Below, piece after piece: positions 36,618 to 45,335 of a DNA stretch of 64,000 bases (its first letter is position 1; the number at the start of each line of letters is the position of its first letter). The stretch is from an uncultured bacterium (lineage in GTDB: Bacteria > Bacillota > Clostridia > Oscillospirales > Acutalibacteraceae). The notes under the pieces are model-generated. The model made no database searches and had not been told where the DNA came from. It saw only the letters and a list, made by a program, of their open reading frames with translations. A program made the position numbers and the translations under genes. The DNA is taken from positions 54,049 through 118,048 of the forward strand of contig CASDTH010000026.1 in the NCBI GenBank assembly GCA_949283655.1, in the 5' to 3' direction.

Positions 36618-39227
36618 TCACCCCTTTGCATCATACCAGGTTTTGCCCTGATGCACATCCGCCTTCAGCCGGACGTGCAACGCGCACGCACCCTCCATCT
36701 CTTCATGGAGGATCACGGCAACGCGCTGTGCCTCCTGCTCAGGGGCCTCCACAATCAATTCATCGTGTACCTGCATAATCAGGCGCGCGTGCAGGCCCTC
36801 GCTGCGCAGCCGATCCTCTACCCGGATCATGGCGATTTTGATGATATCCGCCGCTGTGCCCTGAATGGGCATATTCCGCGCTACCCGCTCGCCAAAGGCG
36901 CGCAGATTTGCATTGGAGGAGGAGAGCTCCGGCAGATAACGCCTGCGGCCTAAAAGGGTGGAAACATAGCCCTGCTCCTTCGCCTGCTTCACCACCTGCT
37001 CCATATAGCGCTGCACGCCCGCATAGTGGGCAAGGTAGCCCTTGATATACTGATCGGCCTCTCTGCGCGTGACGCCGATATCCTTTGCAAGCGAAAACGC
37101 GCCGATGCCGTACACAATGCCAAAATTAACCGCCTTGGCCCGGCTGCGCATGAGCGGCGTAACCAGCTCCGGCGGCATATGGAACACCTGCGAAGCGGTG
37201 ATCGTGTGGATGTCAGCCTCGCTGTTAAAGGCCTCGATCATTGCCGGATCATCCGCCATATGGGCGAGCACACGCAGCTCAATCTGGGAATAGTCCGCAT
37301 CCACCAGCACGCAGCCCTCCTTTGCCCGGAAAAAGCGGCGCATCTCCCGGCCCAACTCCTGCCGCACCGGAATATTTTGCAGGTTCGGCTCGGTAGAGGA
37401 GATGCGGCCCGTGCGTGTCTCCGTCTGATTGAGGGTGGAATGAATACGCCCATCCTCCGCGATAACCTTGATGAGGCCCTCACAATAGGTGGATTTGAGC
37501 TTTGCCAACGTCCGGTATTCCAGAATGCGCTCCACCACCGGGTGCTCATTGGCCAAGGATTCCAGCACCTCCGCATTGGTGGAATAGCCGCTCTTCGTCT
37601 TTTTGCGCGCAGGGAGGCCGAGCTTGTCAAACAGCGCTTCGCCAAGCTGCTTGGGGGAATTCAGGTTAAATTCATAGCCGACGGCATTGTAAATCTCCTG
37701 CACGATATTCTCAATCCGGTTGGACAACATCTCGCCGAAGGCTTCAATGCCGCCTCTATCCACCTCGAAGCCTACCTGCTCCATCCCCGCCAGCACACGT
37801 GCCAACGGCAACTCCACCTGGTGCAGCAGCGTCTCCTGCCCGTTCTCCGCAATCTGCAGCGACAGCTTCTCGCACAGCCCTGGCAAAACGGCGGCCTTCT
37901 GCACCGCCTCCCGCTCCTGCTCCGGAATTTGCTCGCAGGGAGAGAGCGGCACGCCATACTCCTGCGCAAGGCGCAGCGCATCATAGCCGGAGGCGGAGGG
38001 GTTCAGCAAGTAGCCCGCCAGCATCGTATCCATTGTGACCCCTACCAGCGTTGCACCGAGCTTCTCCGCCGCCGCATATAACGGCTTCGTGTCATGCGTA
38101 TATTTTTGAATGGATGGATCCGCCAACATTGCCCGGGCAAAATCCGCAAAGCCCTCCTCCTGCGCGGAGAGCATAATGACTGCGCCCGGCTCTGCAACGA
38201 ACAGGCGGCACAACATGCCTCCCTCCAGCACAGGGAAAAAATATGCTTTGCCAGCTTCCCGCAGGCGGGCAAGCAGCGCCTGGCAATCCCCTTCAGCGCC
38301 GGCGGCCAGCCGAATCTCCTCCGGCTGCGCCTTCACCTCTTCTGCTGCGGGCGCCGCACTGAACTCCAGCCCGAACCGCTCCACCATGCGGAACATCTCC
38401 AGCCCTGCAAGCAGCCGCGCTGCCGCCGCATCATCCGGGTGGGAAGGGATATAATGCGTAAGCTCGCAATCTACCGGCGCCTCCCGGCAGATCGTACCAA
38501 GCGTCCTGCTGAGGAAAGCCATCTCCCGATCCTTCTCAAGCTTTACGCGCACGCCGGGCTTAATATCGATGGTCTCCAGCTGTGCATAAAGCGCATCCAG
38601 CGAGTGAAAGCGCTGGATGAGATCCATCGCCGTCTTCTGCCCGATCCCCGCCACGCCTGGGATATTATCAGAGGCATCACCCATAAGCGCCTTAATATCG
38701 ATCAGCTGCGCGGGCTCCACACCATATTCCGCCCGAATCGCAGCGGGGTCATACTCGGTGGTGACGGCTTTGCCCATCTTCGTTGCGGCAAGCAGCACGT
38801 GCACCCGCTCCCCCACCAGCTGAAGGGAATCCCGATCGCCGGTGGCGAGATAGCAAAAATCCTCCTCCCCGCACTGCGCGGAGAGCGTGCCGAGGATATC
38901 GTCCGCCTCAAAGCCCTCGCACTCCACTACAGCGAGGCCCAGCGCGCCAAGCAGCTCCTTCAAAACGGGCAGCTGCTGCGCAAGCTCCGGCGGCATTCCC
39001 TTACGCTGCGCCTTGTATCCATCAAACATTTTATGGCGAAAGGTCGGCGCCTTGAGGTCAAATGCGACTGCAACGGCATCCGGCGCACAGAGCTCCTTCA
39101 AGCGCAGATAGATATTGAGAAAGCCATAAATCCCGTTGGTAAAACGCCCATCCTTGGTGGTAAGCAGCTTGATGCCATAAAAGGCGCGGTTCAGGATACT
39201 GTTGCCGTCGATGACCAAAAGCTTCAT
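36618..39227 (-). CDS. polA: DNA polymerase I
   Basis: An 869-residue repair and Okazaki-fragment polymerase. The N-terminal 290 residues are the 5'-3' nuclease (LLVIDGNSILNRAFYGI, GFEADDILGTL, GDASDNIPGVAGIGQKTA). The middle region (about 310-480) has the exonuclease fold but lacks the DxE metal residues (KAYFFPVLEGGMLCRLF), so proofreading is probably absent, as in Bacillus relatives. The polymerase domain has TGRISSTEPNLQNIPVR, DADYSQIELRVLAH, KAVNFGIVYGI and MQVHDELI. GAAGGAG precedes the ATG. It heads the unit that runs to tsaD. Confidence 0.97.
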   Translation of the reverse strand: MKLLVIDGNSILNRAFYGIKLLTTKDGRFTNGIYGFLNIYLRLKELCAPDAVAVAFDLKAPTFRHKMFDGYKAQRKGMPPELAQQLPVLKELLGALGLAVVECEGFEADDILGTLSAQCGEEDFCYLATGDRDSLQLVGERVHVLLAATKMGKAVTTEYDPAAIRAEYGVEPAQLIDIKALMGDASDNIPGVAGIGQKTAMDLIQRFHSLDALYAQLETIDIKPGVRVKLEKDREMAFLSRTLGTICREAPVDCELTHYIPSHPDDAAAARLLAGLEMFRMVERFGLEFSAAPAAEEVKAQPEEIRLAAGAEGDCQALLARLREAGKAYFFPVLEGGMLCRLFVAEPGAVIMLSAQEEGFADFARAMLADPSIQKYTHDTKPLYAAAEKLGATLVGVTMDTMLAGYLLNPSASGYDALRLAQEYGVPLSPCEQIPEQEREAVQKAAVLPGLCEKLSLQIAENGQETLLHQVELPLARVLAGMEQVGFEVDRGGIEAFGEMLSNRIENIVQEIYNAVGYEFNLNSPKQLGEALFDKLGLPARKKTKSGYSTNAEVLESLANEHPVVERILEYRTLAKLKSTYCEGLIKVIAEDGRIHSTLNQTETRTGRISSTEPNLQNIPVRQELGREMRRFFRAKEGCVLVDADYSQIELRVLAHMADDPAMIEAFNSEADIHTITASQVFHMPPELVTPLMRSRAKAVNFGIVYGIGAFSLAKDIGVTRREADQYIKGYLAHYAGVQRYMEQVVKQAKEQGYVSTLLGRRRYLPELSSSNANLRAFGERVARNMPIQGTAADIIKIAMIRVEDRLRSEGLHARLIMQVHDELIVEAPEQEAQRVAVILHEEMEGACALHVRLKADVHQGKTWYDAKG

Positions 39228-39397
39228 AAAAATCTCCTTCGCGCATCAGCGCCGGGCTAGCCGCTGGGCATCCGGAAGCGCTCCCCCGAGCTCCATCAGG
39301 CGCCCAGGGCCCGGCCTGGCTGAAAGCGGCGCTGTGCTTTCAAACAAATCCATTTTGTATGACGCATGGCTCCATTTTTCCATTTCTAAGCTGGTTT

Positions 39398-39426
39398 ATT
39401 ATAGCATATCAAAGTGGCCAAATCAA
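39398..39426 (-). promoter_or_regulatory. Predicted sigma-A promoter of the polA unit
   Basis: Minus-strand TTGATT (39421-39426), 17 bases, TATAAT (39398-39403). The leader to polA is about 165 bases. The stretch 39430-39716 holds no gene, repeat or other signal that I can recognise. Confidence 0.7.
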
Positions 39427-39716
39427 TTCTTCTACCCTGCGGCGGCGAGGATTTGCACGCCTTCCATTGCCTCCCAAGCTCCTTACTGCCGCTGCACCAG
39501 CTCTCATCTGGCAAACGTGAAACCATGTGCTGCGGAATCATAGAAGCAACGATCGCAATTTGCCAAAAATGATCTGCTCCTTTCGGGAGATCAGGCTGTA
39601 AAAGAATGGTAGCGCAGCGCAGGTGAAAGCCCACATTTATCAGAGTATCACCACAGCAAGCACGGCCCTTTGCGGAGAAAGAGGAGCAAGGGAACAGACG
39701 GATGCCGTGTTTTGAC

Positions 39717-39755
39717 AAAAAAATACGTTGGAGCAAAGCGCACTTTGCTCCAACG
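39717..39755 (-). terminator. Terminator of the tRNA cluster
   Basis: Minus-strand stem ACGTTGGAGCAAAG/CTTTGCTCCAACGT followed by ATTTTTTTG, directly after tRNA-Gln. Confidence 0.88.
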
Positions 39756-39830
39756 TGGCTGGGATGGCTGGATTTGAACCAGCGGATGACGGAGTCAAAG
39801 TCCGTTGCCTTACCCCTTGGCTACACCCCA
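39756..39830 (-). tRNA. tRNA-Gln (TTG)
   Basis: 75 nt including encoded CCA. Starts TGGGGTGTAGCC; anticodon loop CTTTGAC gives TTG; T arm GGTTCAAATCC. The acceptor stem pairs with one G-U. Confidence 0.95.
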
Positions 39831-39945
39831 CTATTCAATTTGTGGGCAGCAGGAAGTTGCCGCCGTGCACCATGGCCGCCGCAAGCCCATTGCCTGCCCG
39901 ATATCAAAATACGCAAAGCTCTCGCCTTGCGTACCAAAAAGCAAA

Positions 39946-40023
39946 TGGGGTGGATAATCGGGTTCGAACCGATGACCTCCAGGGCCACAACCTGGCACTC
40001 TAACCAACTGAGCTATACCCACC
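39946..40023 (-). tRNA. tRNA-His (GTG)
   Basis: Cloverleaf GTGGGTATAGCTC... with anticodon loop TTGTGGC (GTG), T arm GGTTCGAACCC and encoded CCA. An extra 5' G that can serve as G-1 opposite C73 is encoded at 40023. Confidence 0.95.
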
Positions 40024-40027
40024 ATAT

Positions 40028-40104
<77 letters not shown>

Positions 40105-40122
40105 ATAACAGAGAGAAAGAAC

Positions 40123-40196
40123 TGGAGCGGGTGATGGGAATCGAACCCACACAACCAGCTTGGAAGGCTGGGATTCTGCCATTGAACTACACCCGC
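40123..40196 (-). tRNA. tRNA-Gly (TCC), canonical copy
   Basis: 74 nt with CCA; GCGGGTGTAGTTC start, D loop AATGGCA with the GG pair, anticodon loop CTTCCAA, T arm GGGTTCGATTCCC, fully paired acceptor GCGGGTG/CACCCGC. Confidence 0.95.
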
Positions 40197-40243
40197 ACAA
40201 GAGCCCTCAAAACGTGGAACGGGGATTTCCCAATACAAATCAA

Positions 40244-40317
40244 TGGAGCGGGTGGCAGGAATTGAACCCACCTCTCCGGCCGGGAAGGCCGGTGTTCTGA
40301 CACTGAACTACGCCCGC
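40244..40317 (-). tRNA. tRNA-Gly (TCC), divergent copy
   Basis: 74 nt with CCA. The anticodon stem CCGGC/GCCGG closes a CTTCCCG loop, giving TCC but with C37 and G38. The D loop is AGTGTCA, so the usual GG pair is broken, and acceptor position 6:67 is C-A. The T stem needs a G-U pair. It is the first gene of the cluster and shares the promoter. Confidence 0.85.
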
Positions 40318-40357
40318 ATAACCTAGCGGTGAAAACCCGCTTCAAGCGACGGGCATT

Positions 40358-40386
40358 ATTTTACCACACTCTGCCGCCTGCGTCAA
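40358..40386 (-). promoter_or_regulatory. Promoter of the tRNA cluster
   Basis: Minus-strand TTGACG (40381-40386), 17 bases, TAAAAT (40358-40363), about 34 bases before the first tRNA. Confidence 0.8.
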
Positions 40387-40406
40387 GCCCTATTCCTGAA
40401 TATCCG

Positions 40407-40443
40407 CAAAAATTCGGGCGGCGGCATGAGAAACCGCCGCCCG
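40407..40443 (-). terminator. Terminator of clpX
   Basis: Minus-strand stem CGGGCGGCGGT... pairing with CCGCCGCCCG, then AATTTTTGC, 15 bases after the clpX stop. Confidence 0.82.
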
Positions 40444-40457
40444 TTGCCCTAACCGGA

Positions 40458-41771
40458 TCAAACCGCCGAGGAGCGCGGCCTCGGCTTCTCCACAAGCGTG
40501 GCGGCCTTTAACCGCGACGGCTTGCGCGAAGGATCTTTTTCAATCAGCGGTGGCTGGCCATCCTTGACGTAGGCCGCCGTGATCTGTACCCGCTCAATCG
40601 TATAATCCGACGGGATCGTATACATGATCGGCGTGAGCAGCTTCTCCATAATGGAACGCAGGCCGCGCGCTCCCGTCTCTTTTTCCAGCGTCTGGTCTGC
40701 GATTGCGGCGAGTGCGTCCGCATCGAAATCCAGCTCCACGTGATCCATCTCAAACAGCTTCTTATATTGCTTCAACACTGCGTTTTTTGGCTCCGTCAGG
40801 ATGCGTACCAACGCTTCCCGATCCAGGGCATGCAGCGCCGTGATCACCGGCAGGCGGCCGACCAGCTCAGGAATCAGGCCAAACTTGACCAGATCCTGGT
40901 GGATGACCTTCTCCATGACGGTGGCGAGCTGTACCTCTTTTTTGCTGTGGATCGTTGCTTCAAAACCGAGGGACGAGTGGCCCATCCGGTTCTCCACAAT
41001 CTTTTCAATCCCATCAAACGCGCCGCCGCAGATGAAAAGGATATTCGTGGTATCGATCTGGATGAACTCCTGCTGCGGATGCTTACGCCCGCCCTGCGGC
41101 GGAACGTTGGAGACGGTGCCCTCCAAAATCTTCAGCAGAGCCTGCTGCACGCCTTCACCGCTGACGTCTCGCGTGATAGAGGCGTTTTCGCTCTTACGGG
41201 AAATCTTATCGATCTCATCCACATAGATAATGCCGCGCTCCGCGCGCTCAATATCATAATCCGCCGCCTGGATCAGCCGCAGCAGAATATTCTCCACATC
41301 CTCGCCGACATAGCCGGCCTCTGTCAGCGTTGTCGCATCCGCAATGGCAAACGGCACGTTCAGAATTCGTGCAAGCGTCTGCGCCAGCATCGTTTTGCCA
41401 ACGCCTGTGGGCCCCAGCAGCAAAACATTGCTCTTCTGGATTTCCACATCCGTGCTCCTGCCGAAATAGATGCGTTTATAATGATTATAAACCGCCACGC
41501 TCAGCGCGATCTTTGCCTGCTCCTGCCCGATGACATATTCATCAAGCTGATTTTTGATCTCCTCCGGCGTGGGCAGGGTGAAATTGGCATCGTCCCGCCC
41601 ATTGCGGCGGCGTGGGCGCTCCTCATCCTCGATCACCTCGCGGCAAAGCTCCACGCACTCGTTGCAGATAAACACCCCTGGCCCCGCGACCAGCGTATCC
41701 ACCTGATCCTGTGTTTTATTGCAAAAGGAGCAGCGCACGCTCTTCTGATTGTTGTCATCCTCTCTTGGCAA
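40458..41771 (-). CDS. clpX: ATP-dependent Clp protease ATP-binding subunit ClpX
   Basis: A 437-residue AAA+ unfoldase that feeds substrates to ClpP. The N-terminal zinc-binding domain has C14, C17, C36 and C39 (RCSFCNK ... [10 protein letters not shown]). Walker A is GPTGVGKT, Walker [11 protein letters not shown], pore loop GYVGED, and the ClpP-contacting loop corresponds to the LGFEA region. The start is a TTG with GGGGAGG eight bases upstream, giving [17 protein letters not shown]. It follows clpP by 36 bases in a tig-clpP-clpX unit. Confidence 0.97.
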   Translation of the reverse strand: MPREDDNNQKSVRCSFCNKTQDQVDTLVAGPGVFICNECVELCREVIEDEERPRRRNGRDDANFTLPTPEEIKNQLDEYVIGQEQAKIALSVAVYNHYKRIYFGRSTDVEIQKSNVLLLGPTGVGKTMLAQTLARILNVPFAIADATTLTEAGYVGEDVENILLRLIQAADYDIERAERGIIYVDEIDKISRKSENASITRDVSGEGVQQALLKILEGTVSNVPPQGGRKHPQQEFIQIDTTNILFICGGAFDGIEKIVENRMGHSSLGFEATIHSKKEVQLATVMEKVIHQDLVKFGLIPELVGRLPVITALHALDREALVRILTEPKNAVLKQYKKLFEMDHVELDFDADALAAIADQTLEKETGARGLRSIMEKLLTPIMYTIPSDYTIERVQITAAYVKDGQPPLIEKDPSRKPSRLKAATLVEKPRPRSSAV

Positions 41772-41807
41772 CTGCGATACCTCCCCGGTAAAATCCCTTC
41801 GCCCGGT

Positions 41808-42389
41808 CTACCTGTGCTCAATAATGCGGTCAACCAGGCCGTATTCCAACGCCTCCTGCGCGCTCATGAAATTATCGCGCTCCGTATCCTGGCAGATGAT
41901 CTCATAGGGCTTGCCGGTGTTAGCCGCCAGAATTTTGTTCAGGCGCTCCTTTGTGCGGATAATGTGGCGGGTGGTGATCTCCATATCTGTCGCCTGGCCC
42001 TGCATACCGCCGGAGGGCTGATGGATCATCACCTCGCTGTTAGGTAGTGCAAGCCGCTTGCCCTTTGTGCCCGCCGCAAGCAAAAATGCACCCATGCTCG
42101 CCGCCATGCCCATGCAGATGGTGGAAACATCACATTTGATATACTGCATCGTATCATAGATTGCCAGGCCGTCCGTTACCGAGCCGCCAGGGCTGTTGAT
42201 ATAAAAGCTGATATCCTTTTCAGAATCCTGCCCCTCCAGGAAGAGCATCTGCGCCACCACAAGGCTCGCAGTCGTCTGATTGACCTCATCGCAGAGCACA
42301 ATGATACGGTCGTTGAGCAGGCGGGAGAAAATATCAAACTGCCGCTCCCCCCTGCTGGTCTGTTCAATTACCATCGGCACTAAGCTCAT
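41808..42389 (-). CDS. clpP: ATP-dependent Clp protease proteolytic subunit ClpP
   Basis: A 193-residue serine protease. The nucleophile Ser is in [11 protein letters not shown], the His in MIHQPSGG, and the Asp lies in the later [16 protein letters not shown] region. [20 protein letters not shown] is the usual start; the ATG at 42389 follows GGGGGA. It lies between tig and clpX. Confidence 0.97.
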   Translation of the reverse strand: MSLVPMVIEQTSRGERQFDIFSRLLNDRIIVLCDEVNQTTASLVVAQMLFLEGQDSEKDISFYINSPGGSVTDGLAIYDTMQYIKCDVSTICMGMAASMGAFLLAAGTKGKRLALPNSEVMIHQPSGGMQGQATDMEITTRHIIRTKERLNKILAANTGKPYEIICQDTERDNFMSAQEALEYGLVDRIIEHR

Positions 42390-42575
42390 TGGGAAAATCC
42401 CCCTTTCAAAATACCTGCCGGCACACAGCCGGGGCTGGAACACAGAGCCCGATGCAGGGAGACAAACAGCCGCCCATGCCACCAGGCTCTCTCCGTATTT
42501 CAAAAAACAGATATACCGCTTTCCACTACTCTTTAGTATTGCACAGGCAGCTTGCCTTTTAAACGGGTTTGGAAA

Positions 42576-43952
42576 TTATTCCGCCGCCGGCTCCTCTGCG
42601 TTTGCCTGCTCTGCCTTCGGCTCCTCATCAGGCTTCTCCGCAGCAGCCTTCTTCTTGCGGGTGGCCTTCTTTTTCTTGGGGGCCGCGTTGTCCTTCAAAA
42701 ACTCGATCGCCTTGCGCACAGCCAGGTTGGAGGTGACATCCTCTGTGGGGATAACATTTTTGATCTTCTCCACATCCATCTTATAGGTTTCGGCAAGCTT
42801 GGCATACTCCGCCTCCACCTCGTCTGCGGCGGGCTCGATCTGCTCCAGCTCCACAATCTTCTCCAGCGCGAGGCGCGTCTTAACGTTCGTCTCAGCTTGC
42901 TCGCGGTACATGGCCATCATAGCGTCGCGCTCCATGCCTGTGTAGTTGAGATAGGTGTCAAAATCAATCCCCTGCGACTGTAAGCGGTAATTAAACTCGT
43001 CGAACTCCTCCTGGGCGGCACGGTCGAACATCAGCTGCGGGATTTCCGCTGTGACCAATGCGGGCAGCTGCTCAAGCACGGCGTGCTCAAAATCCTCATC
43101 GGCATGCTCCTGCTTGTGCTGAAGGAGCTTCTCCTTTGTATCCGCTTTCAGCTCGCCAAGCGTATCGAATTCACTGACATCCTTGACGAACTCATCGTCC
43201 AGCTCCGGCAGTTCCTTCTGCTTAATCTCATGCAGCTTAATTTTAAAGGTAGCGTCCTTCCCCTTGAGCTCTTCGGTATACTCCTCCGGGAAGGTAACAT
43301 TGATCTCAAACGATTCGCCGGCTTTGTGCCCAGCCACCTGCTCCTCGAAACCCGGGATAAACTGATGGGAGCCAAGCGTCAGATCAAAGTTTTCGCCCTT
43401 GCCGCCGTCAAAGGCCACGCCATCAACAAAGCCCTCAAAATCAATCACGGCCATGTCGCCCTCCTGGGCGGCGCGATCCTCCACGCTGATATAACGGGCG
43501 TTGCGCTCACGCAGCTTCTCGATTTCTGCGTCAACCTCTTCGTCCTTCACCTCTACAGCGGCCTTCTCTGCCTGCAGGCCCTTATATTCACCAAGCGTGA
43601 CCTCCGGCTTCACGGCGACCTTCACCTTAATCAGAGCGCCATCCTTCCCCATCTCCTCCACCTTGGGATCGTAGGGCTCATAAACCGTTTTCAGGCCGGA
43701 TTCCTCCACAGCCTCACGGACTACTTGCGGATAAATCGCCTCGATCGCATCCTCATAGAAAACCTCGGGGCCATAGACGCGCTCAATGAACGCGCGGGGC
43801 GCCTTGCCCTTGCGGAAGCCATGTACGGTTATATTCTTTTTCTGCTTGAGATATGCTTTGTTGACCGCATCCTCAAAGGTTGCGGCGTCAACCGCCACCT
43901 CCAGCTCGTAGACACCGGCCTCTTCCAATTTGGTCGCTGCTTTTAAACTCAT
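42576..43952 (-). CDS. tig: Trigger factor
   Basis: A 458-residue ribosome-associated chaperone and peptidyl-prolyl isomerase. The ribosome-binding loop is FRKGKAPRAFIERVYG. The FKBP-like PPIase domain is around residues 160-250 (GDMAVIDFEGFVDGVAF, LGSHQFIPGFEEQVAGHKAG). The C-terminal helical arms are longest. The last 35 residues are a Lys/Ala/Glu-rich tail (PKKKKATRKKKAAAEKPDEE) beyond the usual end. AGGAGG precedes the ATG. It heads tig-clpP-clpX. Confidence 0.97.
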   Translation of the reverse strand: MSLKAATKLEEAGVYELEVAVDAATFEDAVNKAYLKQKKNITVHGFRKGKAPRAFIERVYGPEVFYEDAIEAIYPQVVREAVEESGLKTVYEPYDPKVEEMGKDGALIKVKVAVKPEVTLGEYKGLQAEKAAVEVKDEEVDAEIEKLRERNARYISVEDRAAQEGDMAVIDFEGFVDGVAFDGGKGENFDLTLGSHQFIPGFEEQVAGHKAGESFEINVTFPEEYTEELKGKDATFKIKLHEIKQKELPELDDEFVKDVSEFDTLGELKADTKEKLLQHKQEHADEDFEHAVLEQLPALVTAEIPQLMFDRAAQEEFDEFNYRLQSQGIDFDTYLNYTGMERDAMMAMYREQAETNVKTRLALEKIVELEQIEPAADEVEAEYAKLAETYKMDVEKIKNVIPTEDVTSNLAVRKAIEFLKDNAAPKKKKATRKKKAAAEKPDEEPKAEQANAEEPAAE

Positions 43953-43993
43953 TTGCGTTTCCTCCTGTACATCAGTTGCAGTTTAACTAAGTT

Positions 43994-44022
43994 ATTATAG
44001 CAGATACATTCCGCAATTTCCA
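43994..44022 (-). promoter_or_regulatory. Predicted promoter of tig
   Basis: Minus-strand TGGAAA (44017-44022), 17 bases, TATAAT (43994-43999), about 40 bases before the start. Confidence 0.55.
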
Positions 44023-44154
44023 GTTTTTTTTATAAAACCGCGTTCCTCCGCTCTTTTTTCTTACATTGGGTACCGCAAGCAGGCGGATATCGCCCACAAA
44101 ATTTATTTTTGATACCCATAAATCTCCATTCATTGTATAATAAGAAAATGAATT

Positions 44155-44847
44155 TTACGAAGTGCGAAGCAACTGGGGACAAAAATGTAGGTAATCAGCA
44201 GAGATCAGGGTAAACTGAATCCCCTCCCTCTCACCGGTCACCGCCGCGCGCGTTGCCGAACCGTGCAGATGGCCGTAATAACAGCGGCGGATTTTCTCCT
44301 CCTGCAGCACCTGTAAAATCTCCTCACACCGTGCCGTATGAGTCAAAGGTGGATAATGCAGGAAGGCGACCGGCTCCCCGCCAAGCGCTTTTGCGGCCTG
44401 GATAGAAGCGCGCAGCCTGCCTGCTTCACGCCGAACGACCTTTTTCTCCGCATCCGCCTCCGCGTCAAAAAACCATCCGCGCGTACCGCATACGGCAAAG
44501 CCCTCCACTTTCACCGCGTCGTTATGCACAATCCGCAGGGAAGCCAGCGCGTGTTCTTCAAAAAAGCAATCCATTTTTTTGCGCGTGGCCCACCAGTAAT
44601 CATGGTTACCCTTGAGGATTAGCTTTTTACCGGGGAGACTATCCAAAAACTGAAAATCCCGCAATGCGCCCTCCAGGCTCATCCCCCAAGAGACATCGCC
44701 CGCGATCACAACCGTATCATCCGCTCCTACCACAGCGCGCCATTGCGTTTCCAACCGCGTTACATAATCCTGCCAGCCTGGAAAAATCTCCATTGATTTA
44801 TCCGCAGCCAGCGAAAGATGCGTATCTGCAATAGCAAAAAGAGACAT
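44155..44847 (-). CDS. Cytosolic metallophosphoesterase
   Basis: A 230-residue calcineurin-like phosphoesterase with all metal motifs: IADTHLS, VIAGDVSWG, LKGNHDYWW, AFLHYPPL and YYGHLHG. There is no signal peptide or membrane helix. The ATG at 44847 follows AGGGGG; a longer open frame upstream lacks a site. It is divergent from the DUF1540 gene. The substrate is unknown. Confidence 0.9.
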   Translation of the reverse strand: MSLFAIADTHLSLAADKSMEIFPGWQDYVTRLETQWRAVVGADDTVVIAGDVSWGMSLEGALRDFQFLDSLPGKKLILKGNHDYWWATRKKMDCFFEEHALASLRIVHNDAVKVEGFAVCGTRGWFFDAEADAEKKVVRREAGRLRASIQAAKALGGEPVAFLHYPPLTHTARCEEILQVLQEEKIRRCYYGHLHGSATRAAVTGEREGIQFTLISADYLHFCPQLLRTS

Positions 44848-45076
44848 GGCACGGCCCCCTAAGCTTTTGTTAAAATTCAAAATTTTTTCCTTCCCGCCGC
44901 TCCGCATAGAAACGCAGGCGCTGCAAAAGCTAAGGAAAGCACTGATACAACCCATGTGCTGCGGAATGCACTCCAAAAAATGCTCTATCGGAATTGTGAG
45001 TGTGCCACCAGGCACAATTTGGATCAGTGCTGCCCTAACTGCGGGCGCGCAACGTGCCGCGAAAGGAGGCGTTACG

Positions 45077-45253
45077 ATGAGCAAGGAACACATCCGGGAA
45101 ATCAGCGATATCACCTGCAGCGTGACGAGCTGCGCATACCATGACGGCCACACAAAATGCATGGCCGGTAAAATCGAGATCGGGCCGCGCAACGCGTGCT
45201 GTTCGTCTGAGACGGAGTGCGCGACTTATGAGCCGGATACCGGCATGCAGTAA
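45077..45253 (+). CDS. DUF1540 domain protein (small, cysteine-rich)
   Basis: A 58-residue protein: MSKEHIREISDITCSVTSCA, then HDG..KCMAGKIEIG and a tail with CCSSETECATYEPD. The spacing of cysteines and the H fit DUF1540, thought to bind metal; some relatives are sporulation-associated in Clostridia. GAAAGGAGG precedes the ATG. It is monocistronic. The exact role is not known. Confidence 0.88.
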   Translation: MSKEHIREISDITCSVTSCAYHDGHTKCMAGKIEIGPRNACCSSETECATYEPDTGMQ

Positions 45254-45280
45254 AGTAAAAAGGCAAGTAAAAAGCGCGCG

Positions 45281-45312
45281 AGGCTGCTGCAAAACCATTT
45301 GCAGCAGCCTTT
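45281..45312 (+). terminator. Bidirectional hairpin between DUF1540 gene and thrC
   Basis: Stem AGGCTGCTGCAAA/TTTGCAGCAGCCT. Short T runs lie on both sides (TTCC on plus, CTTTTTAC a few bases past the stem on minus). It serves the two convergent genes. Confidence 0.65.
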
Positions 45313-45335
45313 CCTGCATTTTGTGTGCTCCTCTG

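Noticed and set aside
36618..39227. Active proofreading domain in DNA polymerase I
   Set aside because: The DxE metal residues of the exonuclease are not found in the middle region.
38094..39260. Plus-strand 388-codon open frame opposite polA
   Set aside because: Long only because of GC-rich codon use in polA; no domain, no ribosome site.
44956..45144. Cysteine-rich 62-codon frame with CCPNCGRATC overlapping the DUF1540 start
   Set aside because: Ribosome site is lacking and it runs into DUF1540 in another frame; probably chance, although the CxxC pattern is curious.
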